The notes: a model not told the origin generated them from the sequence alone. DNA of 5,320 nt from Bacteriovoracaceae bacterium (GCA_947475645.1 CANJNU010000095.1:1-5320), one strand, 5' to 3'; numbered from the stretch's first letter, positions 1 through 5,320 are shown. Made by a program: numbers and translations.

Positions 1-54
1 GATGTCACTTTGATTGCTGAGATTTCGGTTCAGAATTTCACGAAGGTCCATCAT
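1..54 (-). CDS. N-terminal fragment of an unidentified downstream gene
   Basis: Only the first 18 codons are visible; they read MMDLREILNRNLSNQSDI and the gene leaves the window at position 1. The first ATG (54-52) overlaps the TGA stop of the preceding gene as ATGA, and a second ATG follows at once (51-49), so either could be the start. There is no good Shine-Dalgarno sequence at normal distance (GAGGA lies 15 bases upstream of the first ATG), which fits translational coupling to the gene before it. The frame is open to the window edge. The fragment is polar, with no signal peptide or membrane segment so far. It is too short to name a product. Its position at the end of a fliD-fliS run suggests, by inference only, a motility-related or co-regulated protein. 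Confidence 0.6.
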   Translation of the reverse strand, partial: MMDLREILNRNLSNQSDI

Positions 55-482
55 ATTTGCTGATCCAGTTCCTCACCACTCGACGTAACCCAAATGCTTT
101 TAAATTTACTTGTTATAGTAATGCTTTTTTGCGACCCAGCGAGACTCTTCTTTAATCGATCCTTCTCGGTTTCGATTAGACCAAAAAGCTCCTCATCCAT
201 CTTGATTATATCTTGAATGAGTTTTTTCTCTTCATTGATTTGCGCGATTAAAATATTTTTAATCGCGCCGGTGGCGAATTCATGACGGTTTTGGTTAATC
301 CGTTCTTGAATCTTCTGATTGTAATGTTCGAGAGCGCGAAGCGAGACTTCTCTAAAATTCGAGTACTTAGACGCTTCGCTTAGACTTCCACTCCTGGCAA
401 ATACCAGAAACCTCTCCGAGAATTCGGAGAGCCTGCGAAGGCATTTAATTCTGCTTTCGGAAAGTCTCAATACTTCGTTCAT
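51..482 (-). CDS. Putative FliT/FlgN-like flagellar export chaperone
   Basis: This is a 143-residue protein, predicted cytoplasmic, with no signal peptide, membrane segment or cysteine-rich motif apart from one Cys near residue 14. Nearly all of it looks helical and heptad-like, rich in Leu, Ile, Glu, Lys and Arg. The segment around residues 84-114 (EEKKLIQDIIKMDEELFGL, then IETEKDRLKKSL) resembles the central helix of FlgN/FliT-type chaperones, where a D-E/x-L-x-x-LI-x-x-E-K-x-R-L pattern is common. The C-terminal 30 residues are less helical and could be the regulatory or partner-binding tail. FliT and FlgN proteins are small helical chaperones that keep FliD or FlgK/FlgL export-ready. The gene starts 7 bases after the fliS stop, where FliT genes usually sit, and its own Shine-Dalgarno is weak, suggesting coupling to fliS. 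Sequence similarity in this family is low, so the assignment rests mainly on position, size and helical pattern. The gene itself is secure. Confidence 0.6.
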   Translation of the reverse strand: MNEVLRLSESRIKCLRRLSEFSERFLVFARSGSLSEASKYSNFREVSLRALEHYNQKIQERINQNRHEFATGAIKNILIAQINEEKKLIQDIIKMDEELFGLIETEKDRLKKSLAGSQKSITITSKFKSIWVTSSGEELDQQI

Positions 483-489
483 TTTCTAT

Positions 490-879
490 TTACTTTATGC
501 CTTTACTGACTTGGGCAACGGCACCCTTCCATCCCTCTAGAAGGTTCTCGAGTACTTTCTGTACTGCAATCAGTTTAGTAGTTGAATTCTCGATATTGGC
601 CTGCACTAATTGTTCAATCATAAAGTTATAGAGGCGTTCTAGGTTCATTGCGATCTCGCCTCCTACTTCAAAGTTTAGGGTATTGTTCAGTTCATTAATA
701 ATGTCGTGCGCCTTTCCGATGTGTAAGCCCTTAGCCGCAAGGTCTTTCTTATCGAGTGCCAGGGTCGCCTGCTTCACGTTCCTAATTGCGGCTTCATAAA
801 GCATGATTAATAGGGCACCTGGATTGGCCGTCTTAATTGAAGTCTGTTTGTATTGATTAGCTCCGTAATTATTCGACAT
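490..879 (-). CDS. fliS: Flagellar secretion chaperone FliS
   Basis: FliS is the cytoplasmic chaperone that binds the C-terminal helix of flagellin, blocks premature polymerisation and delivers it to the flagellar type III export gate. The 129-residue protein is of normal family length and carries the expected landmarks: an N-terminal N-x-Y-K-x-T-S-I segment (about residues 8-16), the helix NPGALLIMLYEAAIR (20-34), then A-H-D-I-I-N-E-L-N-N-T-L-N-F-E-x-GG (57-74) followed by I-A-x-N-L-x-x-L-Y-x-F-M (76-87). The family fold is a four-helix bundle. The ATG at 879 is preceded by a near-perfect Shine-Dalgarno, AAGGAGG at 892-886, with a 6-base spacer, so the start is secure and translation is probably strong. 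It follows fliD by 26 bases and precedes the putative FliT/FlgN-like gene by 7, so co-transcription is likely. No missing residues or frame breaks are seen. Confidence 0.96.
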   Translation of the reverse strand: MSNNYGANQYKQTSIKTANPGALLIMLYEAAIRNVKQATLALDKKDLAAKGLHIGKAHDIINELNNTLNFEVGGEIAMNLERLYNFMIEQLVQANIENSTTKLIAVQKVLENLLEGWKGAVAQVSKGIK

Positions 880-905
880 AAATTTCCTCCTTATTCGTTA
901 GTATT

Positions 906-2312
906 TCATCCACCAAGAAGCTGAGCGACCATGTTTCCACCGCCGCCGCCTCCTCCACCCATCGCAGCCAGTGATTGAGATTGTCTTTGCATCGATGAAA
1001 GCGATGCCTCGAGTCTCGCAAACTGCTCCGTAATTGCTTGTGACTTACGATCGAGCAGCATCTTCTTGCTCTCAATCTGTGAATCAATCTCTTTTACACG
1101 GGCCCGAAGTCCCTTTTCTCGGTTGGTCAGAACGCCATCGCCAGGTCGTGTAAAACCGTCCAAAACGTATTGGACTTGGCGGGCAAAGCCGTACTCGGCC
1201 GAGATCGCCTGAGATATTCCGTCAAAATCTTTTTCGAGCATCTTCTGAAATCGATCTTCCTTAAATGCGAGCATGCCGTCTTTTTGAAACTCGACGCCCA
1301 GCTCATTGAGGTAAACGACTCTAAAGTCATCCTTCTCTGGGTCGCCAGCGGGATAGCCTTCATGCATTAAATTTCTAAGTTTATATTCGATATTCTGAAG
1401 AGTGGTGTCGCCGGCAAATGTGGTGCTGGTGTCGGTTTTTTCATCGATAGTATTTTGCTTTACGATGAACTCTAGAATCTTGTTCATCTCTTCGACCAAC
1501 CCCTTTACCTTGCCCGTAATCTTTTGATAATCCTCGGTAATGGTCATGGTAAACGGGGTGTCGGGTTTGGCCTGCTTGAGATGCAGATTAATTCCAGGAA
1601 GAAAGTCATTCACGTCATTGCTTGCGGTCTCGATTGGAAATCCGTCCATCTGTAGAACTGCGTTCTCCGGGTTACGAATATCTTCGATGAGTAGTTCTTG
1701 TGCTCCGTCGAGAAAGTAGAATTCCGGAAACTTAATTTCGCTATTCGCGCCTTCTTTTTTGGAGCTGAAAATCATCTTCCAGGGGGCTTCGGGATTCGCT
1801 GCATCGTTAACCACAGCGGCGCGAATCGGAGATTCAGCCTTCCTGTTAATCAGATTCGCAATTCCGCGTAGACTCGCGTTCTCTTCGTCCACAAAGATTT
1901 CAAAGGTCTCGCCGTTATCTGGACTAATTTGAATGAAGCCTACCCCTAGATTAGCTTCGTCCGCGCTTTCGAATCCATTGGTGATCACCGCGGTTCTTTT
2001 TGCGAGTTGTGCGATCTCGATTTCGTAGGTGCCGGGTTGAGCTTTGTCTTTATCGACTGTAACCGAGACCTGCTGTGCGCCGTCGCCCAAATCGACCTTC
2101 AGTTCGCGGAAGCGCTGAAACCCCTGCAGTTCGCGGATGGCCTTATTCATTCCAGTGAAGCGACTTTTGAAGTCTTGAAATAGCTTAATCTTGGCTTCTT
2201 CGCGAGCCTTCCGAGTTTCGAGCTGCCGGATGGGCTGGCCTTCTGCCTCGATGATCTGCTTCACTGCTTGTTTGAATTGACCCCCACCAATGGGGTCATA
2301 GCGCAAACCCAA
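906..2312 (-). CDS. fliD: Flagellar filament cap protein FliD (HAP2)
   Basis: FliD forms the cap at the filament tip and guides insertion of exported flagellin outside the cell. With a TTG start at 2312 the protein has 468 residues, normal for the family. Landmarks: N-terminal helical segment about 12-75; the FliD_N strand pattern A-Q-P-G-T-Y-E-I-E-I-A-Q-L-A (91-104); FliD_C features V-N-D-F-L-P-G-I-N-L-H-L-K (234-246), F-A-G-D-T-T-L-Q-N-I (299-308) and L-G-V-x-F-Q-K-D-G-M-L (338-348); then a long C-terminal coiled coil (about 396-448) with L-x-x-R-V-K-E-I-D-S-Q-I. TTG 2312 is chosen because GGAGG (2322-2318) sits 5 bases upstream and the product begins MGLRYDPIGGGQFK. The frame could be extended only to the TGA at 2348-2346, and TTG 2333 has no well-spaced ribosome site. 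Odd points are the run of eight Gly at 452-459 and the lack of the usual G-L-A-S-G-L-D motif. Probably co-transcribed with fliS. Confidence 0.93.
   Translation of the reverse strand: MGLRYDPIGGGQFKQAVKQIIEAEGQPIRQLETRKAREEAKIKLFQDFKSRFTGMNKAIRELQGFQRFRELKVDLGDGAQQVSVTVDKDKAQPGTYEIEIAQLAKRTAVITNGFESADEANLGVGFIQISPDNGETFEIFVDEENASLRGIANLINRKAESPIRAAVVNDAANPEAPWKMIFSSKKEGANSEIKFPEFYFLDGAQELLIEDIRNPENAVLQMDGFPIETASNDVNDFLPGINLHLKQAKPDTPFTMTITEDYQKITGKVKGLVEEMNKILEFIVKQNTIDEKTDTSTTFAGDTTLQNIEYKLRNLMHEGYPAGDPEKDDFRVVYLNELGVEFQKDGMLAFKEDRFQKMLEKDFDGISQAISAEYGFARQVQYVLDGFTRPGDGVLTNREKGLRARVKEIDSQIESKKMLLDRKSQAITEQFARLEASLSSMQRQSQSLAAMGGGGGGGGNMVAQLLGG
936..959 (-). repeat. Eight-glycine coding tract in fliD
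   Basis: Eight consecutive glycine codons lie 9 codons before the fliD stop and encode residues 452-459. They use mixed GGA, GGT and GGC codons, with three GGC in the middle, so this is only partly a simple nucleotide repeat. Mixed codon use suggests the glycines are kept at the protein level, but a triplet tract like this could also change length by slippage without breaking the frame. Confidence 0.9.
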
Positions 2313-2349
2313 TTCGTCCTCCAGACGTCTCAACAGAGGAGAGAATCAT
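2296..2349 (-). other. Possible 17-codon leader ORF overlapping the fliD start
   Basis: An ATG at 2349 opens a 17-codon frame (MILSSVETSGGRIGFAL) ending in TGA at 2298-2296, so it runs 17 bases past the first base of the proposed fliD TTG start in a different frame. AGGAGG at 2357-2352 lies just 2 bases before its ATG, shorter than the usual spacing. If translated, its ribosomes would end just inside fliD and could affect fliD initiation. It may equally be chance; the peptide resembles nothing I know. Confidence 0.2.
2318..2322 (-). promoter_or_regulatory. Ribosome binding site deciding the fliD start
   Basis: GGAGG on the minus strand lies 5 bases upstream of TTG 2312-2310. It lies inside the longer reading that begins at TTG 2333, so it argues that initiation is at 2312 and that the preceding seven codons are not translated as part of FliD. 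Confidence 0.7.
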
Positions 2350-2362
2350 TCCCTCCTACTCC

Positions 2363-2391
2363 AGTATGTCCCTTTCTGGTGTCGAGGCCAA
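2363..2391 (-). promoter_or_regulatory. Weak sigma-70-like promoter candidate upstream of fliD
   Basis: In the 118-base gap before fliD, TTGGCC (2391-2386) and CATACT (2368-2363) are separated by exactly 17 bases. Each matches the TTGACA and TATAAT consensus at four of six positions. I found no convincing sigma-28 (TAAA and GCCGATAA) or sigma-54 (TGGCAC and TTGC) site in the gap. Such a weak match can arise by chance, so this is a candidate only. Confidence 0.2.
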
Positions 2392-2430
2392 TAGGCAGGG
2401 TTTGCCGGTCGCGCAGCGAGTTCTAAACTA

Positions 2431-4386
2431 TCAAAAGGCGGTTTCGACGATTTGGCCACTCTTAATCGTCAAAATTTTGAGTGGGCGGGAGAGCACGCCG
2501 TCTAAATAGGTCATTTTGCCTGTCGCGCCGGGAAGATCCTTGGTTTGCTGAAGCGCTTCCTTCAGTGATCGACGAGGATTGTTCTCGGCGACTTGGGCTA
2601 GGGCTCGAACCATGGCCTTTCCAGCGTCAAACGCAAGGGCATCAATTGCTGAGGGCTCCTGCTGAAACGACGCTTCGAACTTCTCGCAATATTTCTTAGA
2701 CGAGGGCTGAGTGCTTGAAGCGAGGAACAGATCCACGAAATAAGCGTGCTCTGCAGAATTCAGCGCGCGTTCGGCAAGTTCTGGAGAGTTCCATGCCGAG
2801 GTTCCCAAAAATCGAACTGCATCTACGTCTCGATATGCAAACGTGGGTAGAATTTGGCCCGCAATTCTTGGATCTTCAGGAATAAAAACCGCCTCGTAAT
2901 CGACGATGGGAGGAAGTGTAAAAAACTGCTCGTTTTTTCTGGTCTTTTTCTTAATCTTCTTTAGGTCGCGATCTTTTGCCAGCGCAAGAATCTCACGCTC
3001 ACGAGCCTCGCTGTAGAATCGGCCCGAGAGGCGGTCGATCGACTGCCTGAAGTCGGTTTCGCCCGGAACATAAGATTCAACTCCTCGAATCTCTCCTCCT
3101 AGTTCGTCTACCGAGTCCCAGAATCGATTCATGCTCTCTTCACCCGCCTTATCGCGAGGATACAGAATGGCAAATCTTCGAATTCCTAGTTTCTTTACTG
3201 CGTACTGTGCAATTTCTCGGGTTTGGGCCTTCATGGAAATGCCGGCGTTAAAGATGTAATCGCCCGAGGTAACTGTACTGCGAGAAAGTGAAATCAGCGG
3301 AATCTGTAAGTCTTGCGCCTTCTGAGTTACCTTCTCGATTCCTTTGCTCAGAAGGGGGCCGATCACACCCACGACGTGATGTTCGTGTGTGAGGCGAGAA
3401 AGCGCAGTTGCAGCGCTTTCAGCATCATCGCCGCTATCTTCAACGACAAGCGAGTAGGTTTTGGGTGCGTTGGCCTCGAAGATCTGAAAAGCAAGTTCAA
3501 TACCCTGAAGTGCGCGCGAACCGAATCGGGCGAATTTTCCAGAGAGGGGCAGAAGAATGCCAATTTTCTTGGAGTCTACTTCGGTATCGACACTTTCAGG
3601 AGTCGGCGAAATGGCTGGTGTTCCTGTCGTTTCGTCGGACAGAAGTGCCCGTGCTTCGGCATAAACAGTGCTGTCGGGGTACTGAGATAAGATCATCTGA
3701 AAGTGTTTTTTTGCGAGGTCTTTTTTGCCTTCGCTCAGTTCTGACTTTCCCAGTCGAAGTAGAATTCGATCCGCCAGGGAAGATTCCTCGGCGAGAACGG
3801 CCAGCTCTTGAAGTGACGCGCTTTGAGTGAGCAGCGAGAGGCTTCGATCAAAAAGTGCAGTGAGGGCATTCTTCTGTTCTTGAGCTAATGTTGAATGGGT
3901 GAGTTTAGCCGATTGAATGCAGTTGCGCGCAGAATCGTAATAAGCTTTGCGTGAGAAATCGTTTCTCGCACGGAGATAATAAACCTTAATTTGATTGTCG
4001 CGATCGAGTTGTGTTGCGTCGATCGTCTTGAGAAGCTGCTGAGCGTCCTCGAACTCGCCCGCCTCGAACTTTGCGTTTGCGAGGTTATACTTTAAATAGG
4101 GAAGGATCGGAGAAGTGACTGGCGTAAGGTTAACCGACTTCTGGAACTCTGAGATAGCACCCTTCCAGTCGCGTTTCTGAAGCTTGCAGAGACCATTCAA
4201 ATTCTGAACCTGAGCGAGAAAGTCACTCTTCGTAAATGCACGCTCAAATTCTTCGGCTTTTTTCTCGGTCTCGGCGAGTCGGCCTTGTGAGAAAGCGGTC
4301 TGAATGTCCTTAAACTGAACTGAGTCGACTGGGGCTGCAGCGACTGCAAAGCTTAGGGCGATGGCCAGCACGGAGAAGAGTTTCAT
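2431..4386 (-). CDS. Exported TPR and type I periplasmic-binding-fold protein (penicillin-binding protein activator, LppC/LpoA-like)
   Basis: A 651-residue exported protein. Residues 1-18 form a signal peptide (MK, then a hydrophobic core, then AVAAAP) with likely cleavage after A16. No Cys lies near the cleavage site, so lipoprotein processing is not expected, unlike enterobacterial LpoA. Residues about 25-250 hold TPR-like helical repeats; the clearest are near 57-90 (W-K-x-A-I-x-x-F), 97-125 and 205-240. A Pro/Thr-rich linker (252-272) leads to a type I periplasmic binding fold beginning K-K-I-G-I-L-L-P-L-S-G (273-283), followed by V-G-V-I-G-P-L (338-344), I-P-L-I-S-L-S (362-368), F-A-I-L-Y-P (405-410) and F-L-G-T-S-A-W (526-532). 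LpoA of this architecture stimulates PBP1A; whether this protein does is inference, and small-ligand binding as in amino-acid transport is an alternative. A basic stretch at 471-485 is notable. The start is supported by the signal peptide, though the Shine-Dalgarno is weak. It lies 45 bases after dnaJ. Confidence 0.88.
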   Translation of the reverse strand: MKLFSVLAIALSFAVAAAPVDSVQFKDIQTAFSQGRLAETEKKAEEFERAFTKSDFLAQVQNLNGLCKLQKRDWKGAISEFQKSVNLTPVTSPILPYLKYNLANAKFEAGEFEDAQQLLKTIDATQLDRDNQIKVYYLRARNDFSRKAYYDSARNCIQSAKLTHSTLAQEQKNALTALFDRSLSLLTQSASLQELAVLAEESSLADRILLRLGKSELSEGKKDLAKKHFQMILSQYPDSTVYAEARALLSDETTGTPAISPTPESVDTEVDSKKIGILLPLSGKFARFGSRALQGIELAFQIFEANAPKTYSLVVEDSGDDAESAATALSRLTHEHHVVGVIGPLLSKGIEKVTQKAQDLQIPLISLSRSTVTSGDYIFNAGISMKAQTREIAQYAVKKLGIRRFAILYPRDKAGEESMNRFWDSVDELGGEIRGVESYVPGETDFRQSIDRLSGRFYSEAREREILALAKDRDLKKIKKKTRKNEQFFTLPPIVDYEAVFIPEDPRIAGQILPTFAYRDVDAVRFLGTSAWNSPELAERALNSAEHAYFVDLFLASSTQPSSKKYCEKFEASFQQEPSAIDALAFDAGKAMVRALAQVAENNPRRSLKEALQQTKDLPGATGKMTYLDGVLSRPLKILTIKSGQIVETAF

Positions 4387-4431
4387 TCAGCTTATTTCTC
4401 ATGGATTCCGGGTCGATGTCCACCCAGCTCG

Positions 4432-5320
4432 TTAGCCGAAAAGGTTTTTCACCTTCTCGAAAAAGCGATGATGCATCGGGTGAGAAGAATCCGCCCCCGC
4501 CTCGCCGAATCGTCGAAGAAGATCCTTTTGGTCTCCGCTCAGCTTTGAAGGAACCTCCAAGATCACACGAACGAGCTGATCTCCACGACCGTAGGCTCCT
4601 AAACGGGTCAGGCCCTTGCCTTTAAGTCGTAGAATTTTGTGCGACTGCGTGCCGGCTGCGATCTTCAGGCTTACTTTACCGTCGAGGGTTGGAACCTCAA
4701 GTTCCGTTCCAAGGGCCGCTTGAACGAAGGTAATCGGTACATCGCACAATACATCGAAGTCTTCTCGTGTGAAGAGATCGTGGGGCAAGATGTTAATGGA
4801 TACGTATAAGTCGCCCGGCATTCCCCCTCGTTCGCCCGCTTCGCCTTCTCCGGTAAGTTTCAAGCGTTGCCCGCTATCGATCCCTGCAGGAATCTTCACC
4901 GCAATTTGAGTGCGTTGTTTCTGTTGGCCTGTTCCTCTGCAATTTGCGCAGGGATTGGGTATGCTTTGTCCCGCGCCGTTGCAGCGGGGGCAGGGCCGAG
5001 AGATCGCAAAAAAGCCTTGCTGAAAGGTAACTTCGCCGCGGCCGTTACATTGTGCGCAATCTACGGCTTTGGTGCCGGGTTTTGCCCCACTTCCCGAGCA
5101 GGGCTCGCAGCGAATATTCTTAGGTACGGTAAGGACTTTCTCAGCGCCAAAGGCCGCCTCTTCAAAAGTAATATCCACGGTGGTGCGAAGATCTGCGCCG
5201 GGGCGTCCGGTTTGGCGGCGGCCCCCACGGCCTCGGGCGCCCCCTTGAGCGCCAAAAATGTCGCCAAAAATGTCGCCAAACATGTCGCCCATCGAGGCGC
5301 CGTTTGCACCGAAGTCGAAC
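4432..5320 (-). CDS. dnaJ: Chaperone protein DnaJ (Hsp40), N-terminus outside the window
   Basis: DnaJ binds unfolded proteins, stimulates DnaK ATPase and hands over substrates in the cytoplasm. The last 295 residues are visible. A typical DnaJ has about 375, so roughly 80, including the J-domain with its HPD motif, lie beyond position 5320. Visible in order: the end of the Gly/Phe-rich region (about 1-40, with G-D-I-F-G repeats); four zinc-finger repeats of the form C-x-x-C-x-G-x-G at visible residues 71-78, 88-95, 110-117 and 124-131, all cysteines intact; and the C-terminal substrate-binding domain with G-D-L-Y-V (169-173), H-D-L-F-x-R-x-x-x-D (180-189) and L-R-L-K-G-K-G-L (230-237). The four zinc-finger repeats separate DnaJ from CbpA-type relatives, which lack them. 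The frame stays open upstream of the Met at 5292, so that Met is internal. No terminator follows the TAA; the activator-like gene starts 45 bases on. Confidence 0.97.
   Translation of the reverse strand, partial: FDFGANGASMGDMFGDIFGDIFGAQGGARGRGGRRQTGRPGADLRTTVDITFEEAAFGAEKVLTVPKNIRCEPCSGSGAKPGTKAVDCAQCNGRGEVTFQQGFFAISRPCPRCNGAGQSIPNPCANCRGTGQQKQRTQIAVKIPAGIDSGQRLKLTGEGEAGERGGMPGDLYVSINILPHDLFTREDFDVLCDVPITFVQAALGTELEVPTLDGKVSLKIAAGTQSHKILRLKGKGLTRLGAYGRGDQLVRVILEVPSKLSGDQKDLLRRFGEAGADSSHPMHHRFFEKVKNLFG
5251..5286 (-). repeat. Three tandem 12-base repeats in the dnaJ Gly/Phe region
   Basis: On the plus strand the unit gccaaaaatgtc occurs twice without change (5251-5262 and 5263-5274) and a third time with one substitution (5275-5286). 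On the coding strand the units encode successive D-I-F-G, D-I-F-G and D-M-F-G-like blocks of the flexible Gly/Phe-rich region. Because 12 is a multiple of 3, gain or loss of a unit would keep the frame. Confidence 0.85.

Noticed and set aside
869..1370. Short open frames on both strands (869-1087, 1127-1363 and 1170-1370) overlapping fliD
   Set aside because: They fall within the conserved C-terminal half of FliD in other frames, lack ribosome sites and show no domain pattern.
2304..2306. Alternative TTG start two codons inside the proposed fliD start
   Set aside because: Its spacing from GGAGG would be 11 bases, less favourable than the 5 bases for TTG 2312, and it would remove the M-G-L start.
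2408..2418. Four-base stem (TCGC/GCGA) with a 3-base loop after the activator-like stop codon
   Set aside because: Too short, and not followed by a T-run, so not a rho-independent terminator.
2481..2699. Plus-strand open frame of 72 codons opposite the 3' end of the activator-like gene
   Set aside because: Arg-rich product typical of an antisense shadow, with no domain or ribosome site supporting it.
3313..3830. Two plus-strand open frames of 125 and 140 codons inside the activator-like gene
   Set aside because: They lie antisense to a gene with a clear signal peptide, TPRs and binding fold. Their products are rich in Arg, Cys and Phe with no recognisable domain, as expected of shadow frames.
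4408..4427. Short inverted repeat in the dnaJ to activator gap (6-base arms with one G-U pair, 8-base loop)
   Set aside because: The stem is short and no T-run follows on the coding strand, so it does not qualify as a terminator; such a stem is expected by chance.
4401..4625. Plus-strand open frame of 74 codons opposite the 3' end of dnaJ
   Set aside because: The opposite strand encodes the well-conserved DnaJ C-terminal domain, and the product is low-complexity and Arg/Pro/Ser-rich.
5061..5309. Alternate minus-strand frame of 82 codons overlapping dnaJ
   Set aside because: It covers the zinc-finger and Gly/Phe-rich coding part of dnaJ in another frame; the Ala/Pro-rich product is a by-product of that composition.

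Overview
All genes in this window lie on the minus strand, so the reading order is from high to low coordinates: dnaJ (3' part only), a TPR plus periplasmic-binding-protein gene of the penicillin-binding-protein-activator (LppC/LpoA-like) kind, fliD (flagellar filament cap), fliS (flagellin chaperone), a small helical gene that fits a FliT/FlgN-type export chaperone, and the first 18 codons of a further gene that leaves the window at position 1. Coding density is high. The only gaps are 45 bases (dnaJ to the activator-like gene), 118 bases (to fliD, with the revised fliD start), 26 bases (fliD to fliS), 7 bases (fliS to the chaperone-like gene) and a 4-base overlap with the last gene. No stretch over 300 bases lacks a gene. 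I see no rRNA, tRNA, CRISPR array, insertion sequence or rho-independent terminator.

The window suggests a flagellated Gram-negative bacterium of moderate GC content. The two-module activator-like protein (N-terminal TPRs, C-terminal type I periplasmic binding fold) and the unusual FliD N-terminus resemble what I would expect in Bdellovibrionota or other former Deltaproteobacteria. That placement is inference from protein style, not from a marker gene.

Functionally there are two blocks. The first (about 2431-5320) deals with protein folding and the cell envelope: DnaJ is the cytoplasmic Hsp40 partner of DnaK, and the next gene encodes an exported, probably periplasmic protein. The second (1-2312) is a flagellar filament-assembly module: FliD caps the growing filament, FliS keeps flagellin unpolymerised before export, and the third protein may do a similar job for FliD or hook-associated proteins. 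The 118-base gap between the blocks is the only place with room for a separate promoter, and it holds a weak sigma-70-like candidate.

The main correction offered here is the fliD start. A TTG at 2312 preceded at 5 bases by GGAGG is better supported than the longest reading from TTG 2333. Other points worth a second look are an eight-glycine run near the FliD C-terminus, a 17-codon ORF overlapping the fliD start, and an in-frame A7 slippery run in the activator-like gene where a -1 shift would end the protein at the TPR/binding-domain linker. I do not see a convincing new biological system; this is mostly a conserved housekeeping and motility region with a few unusual details.
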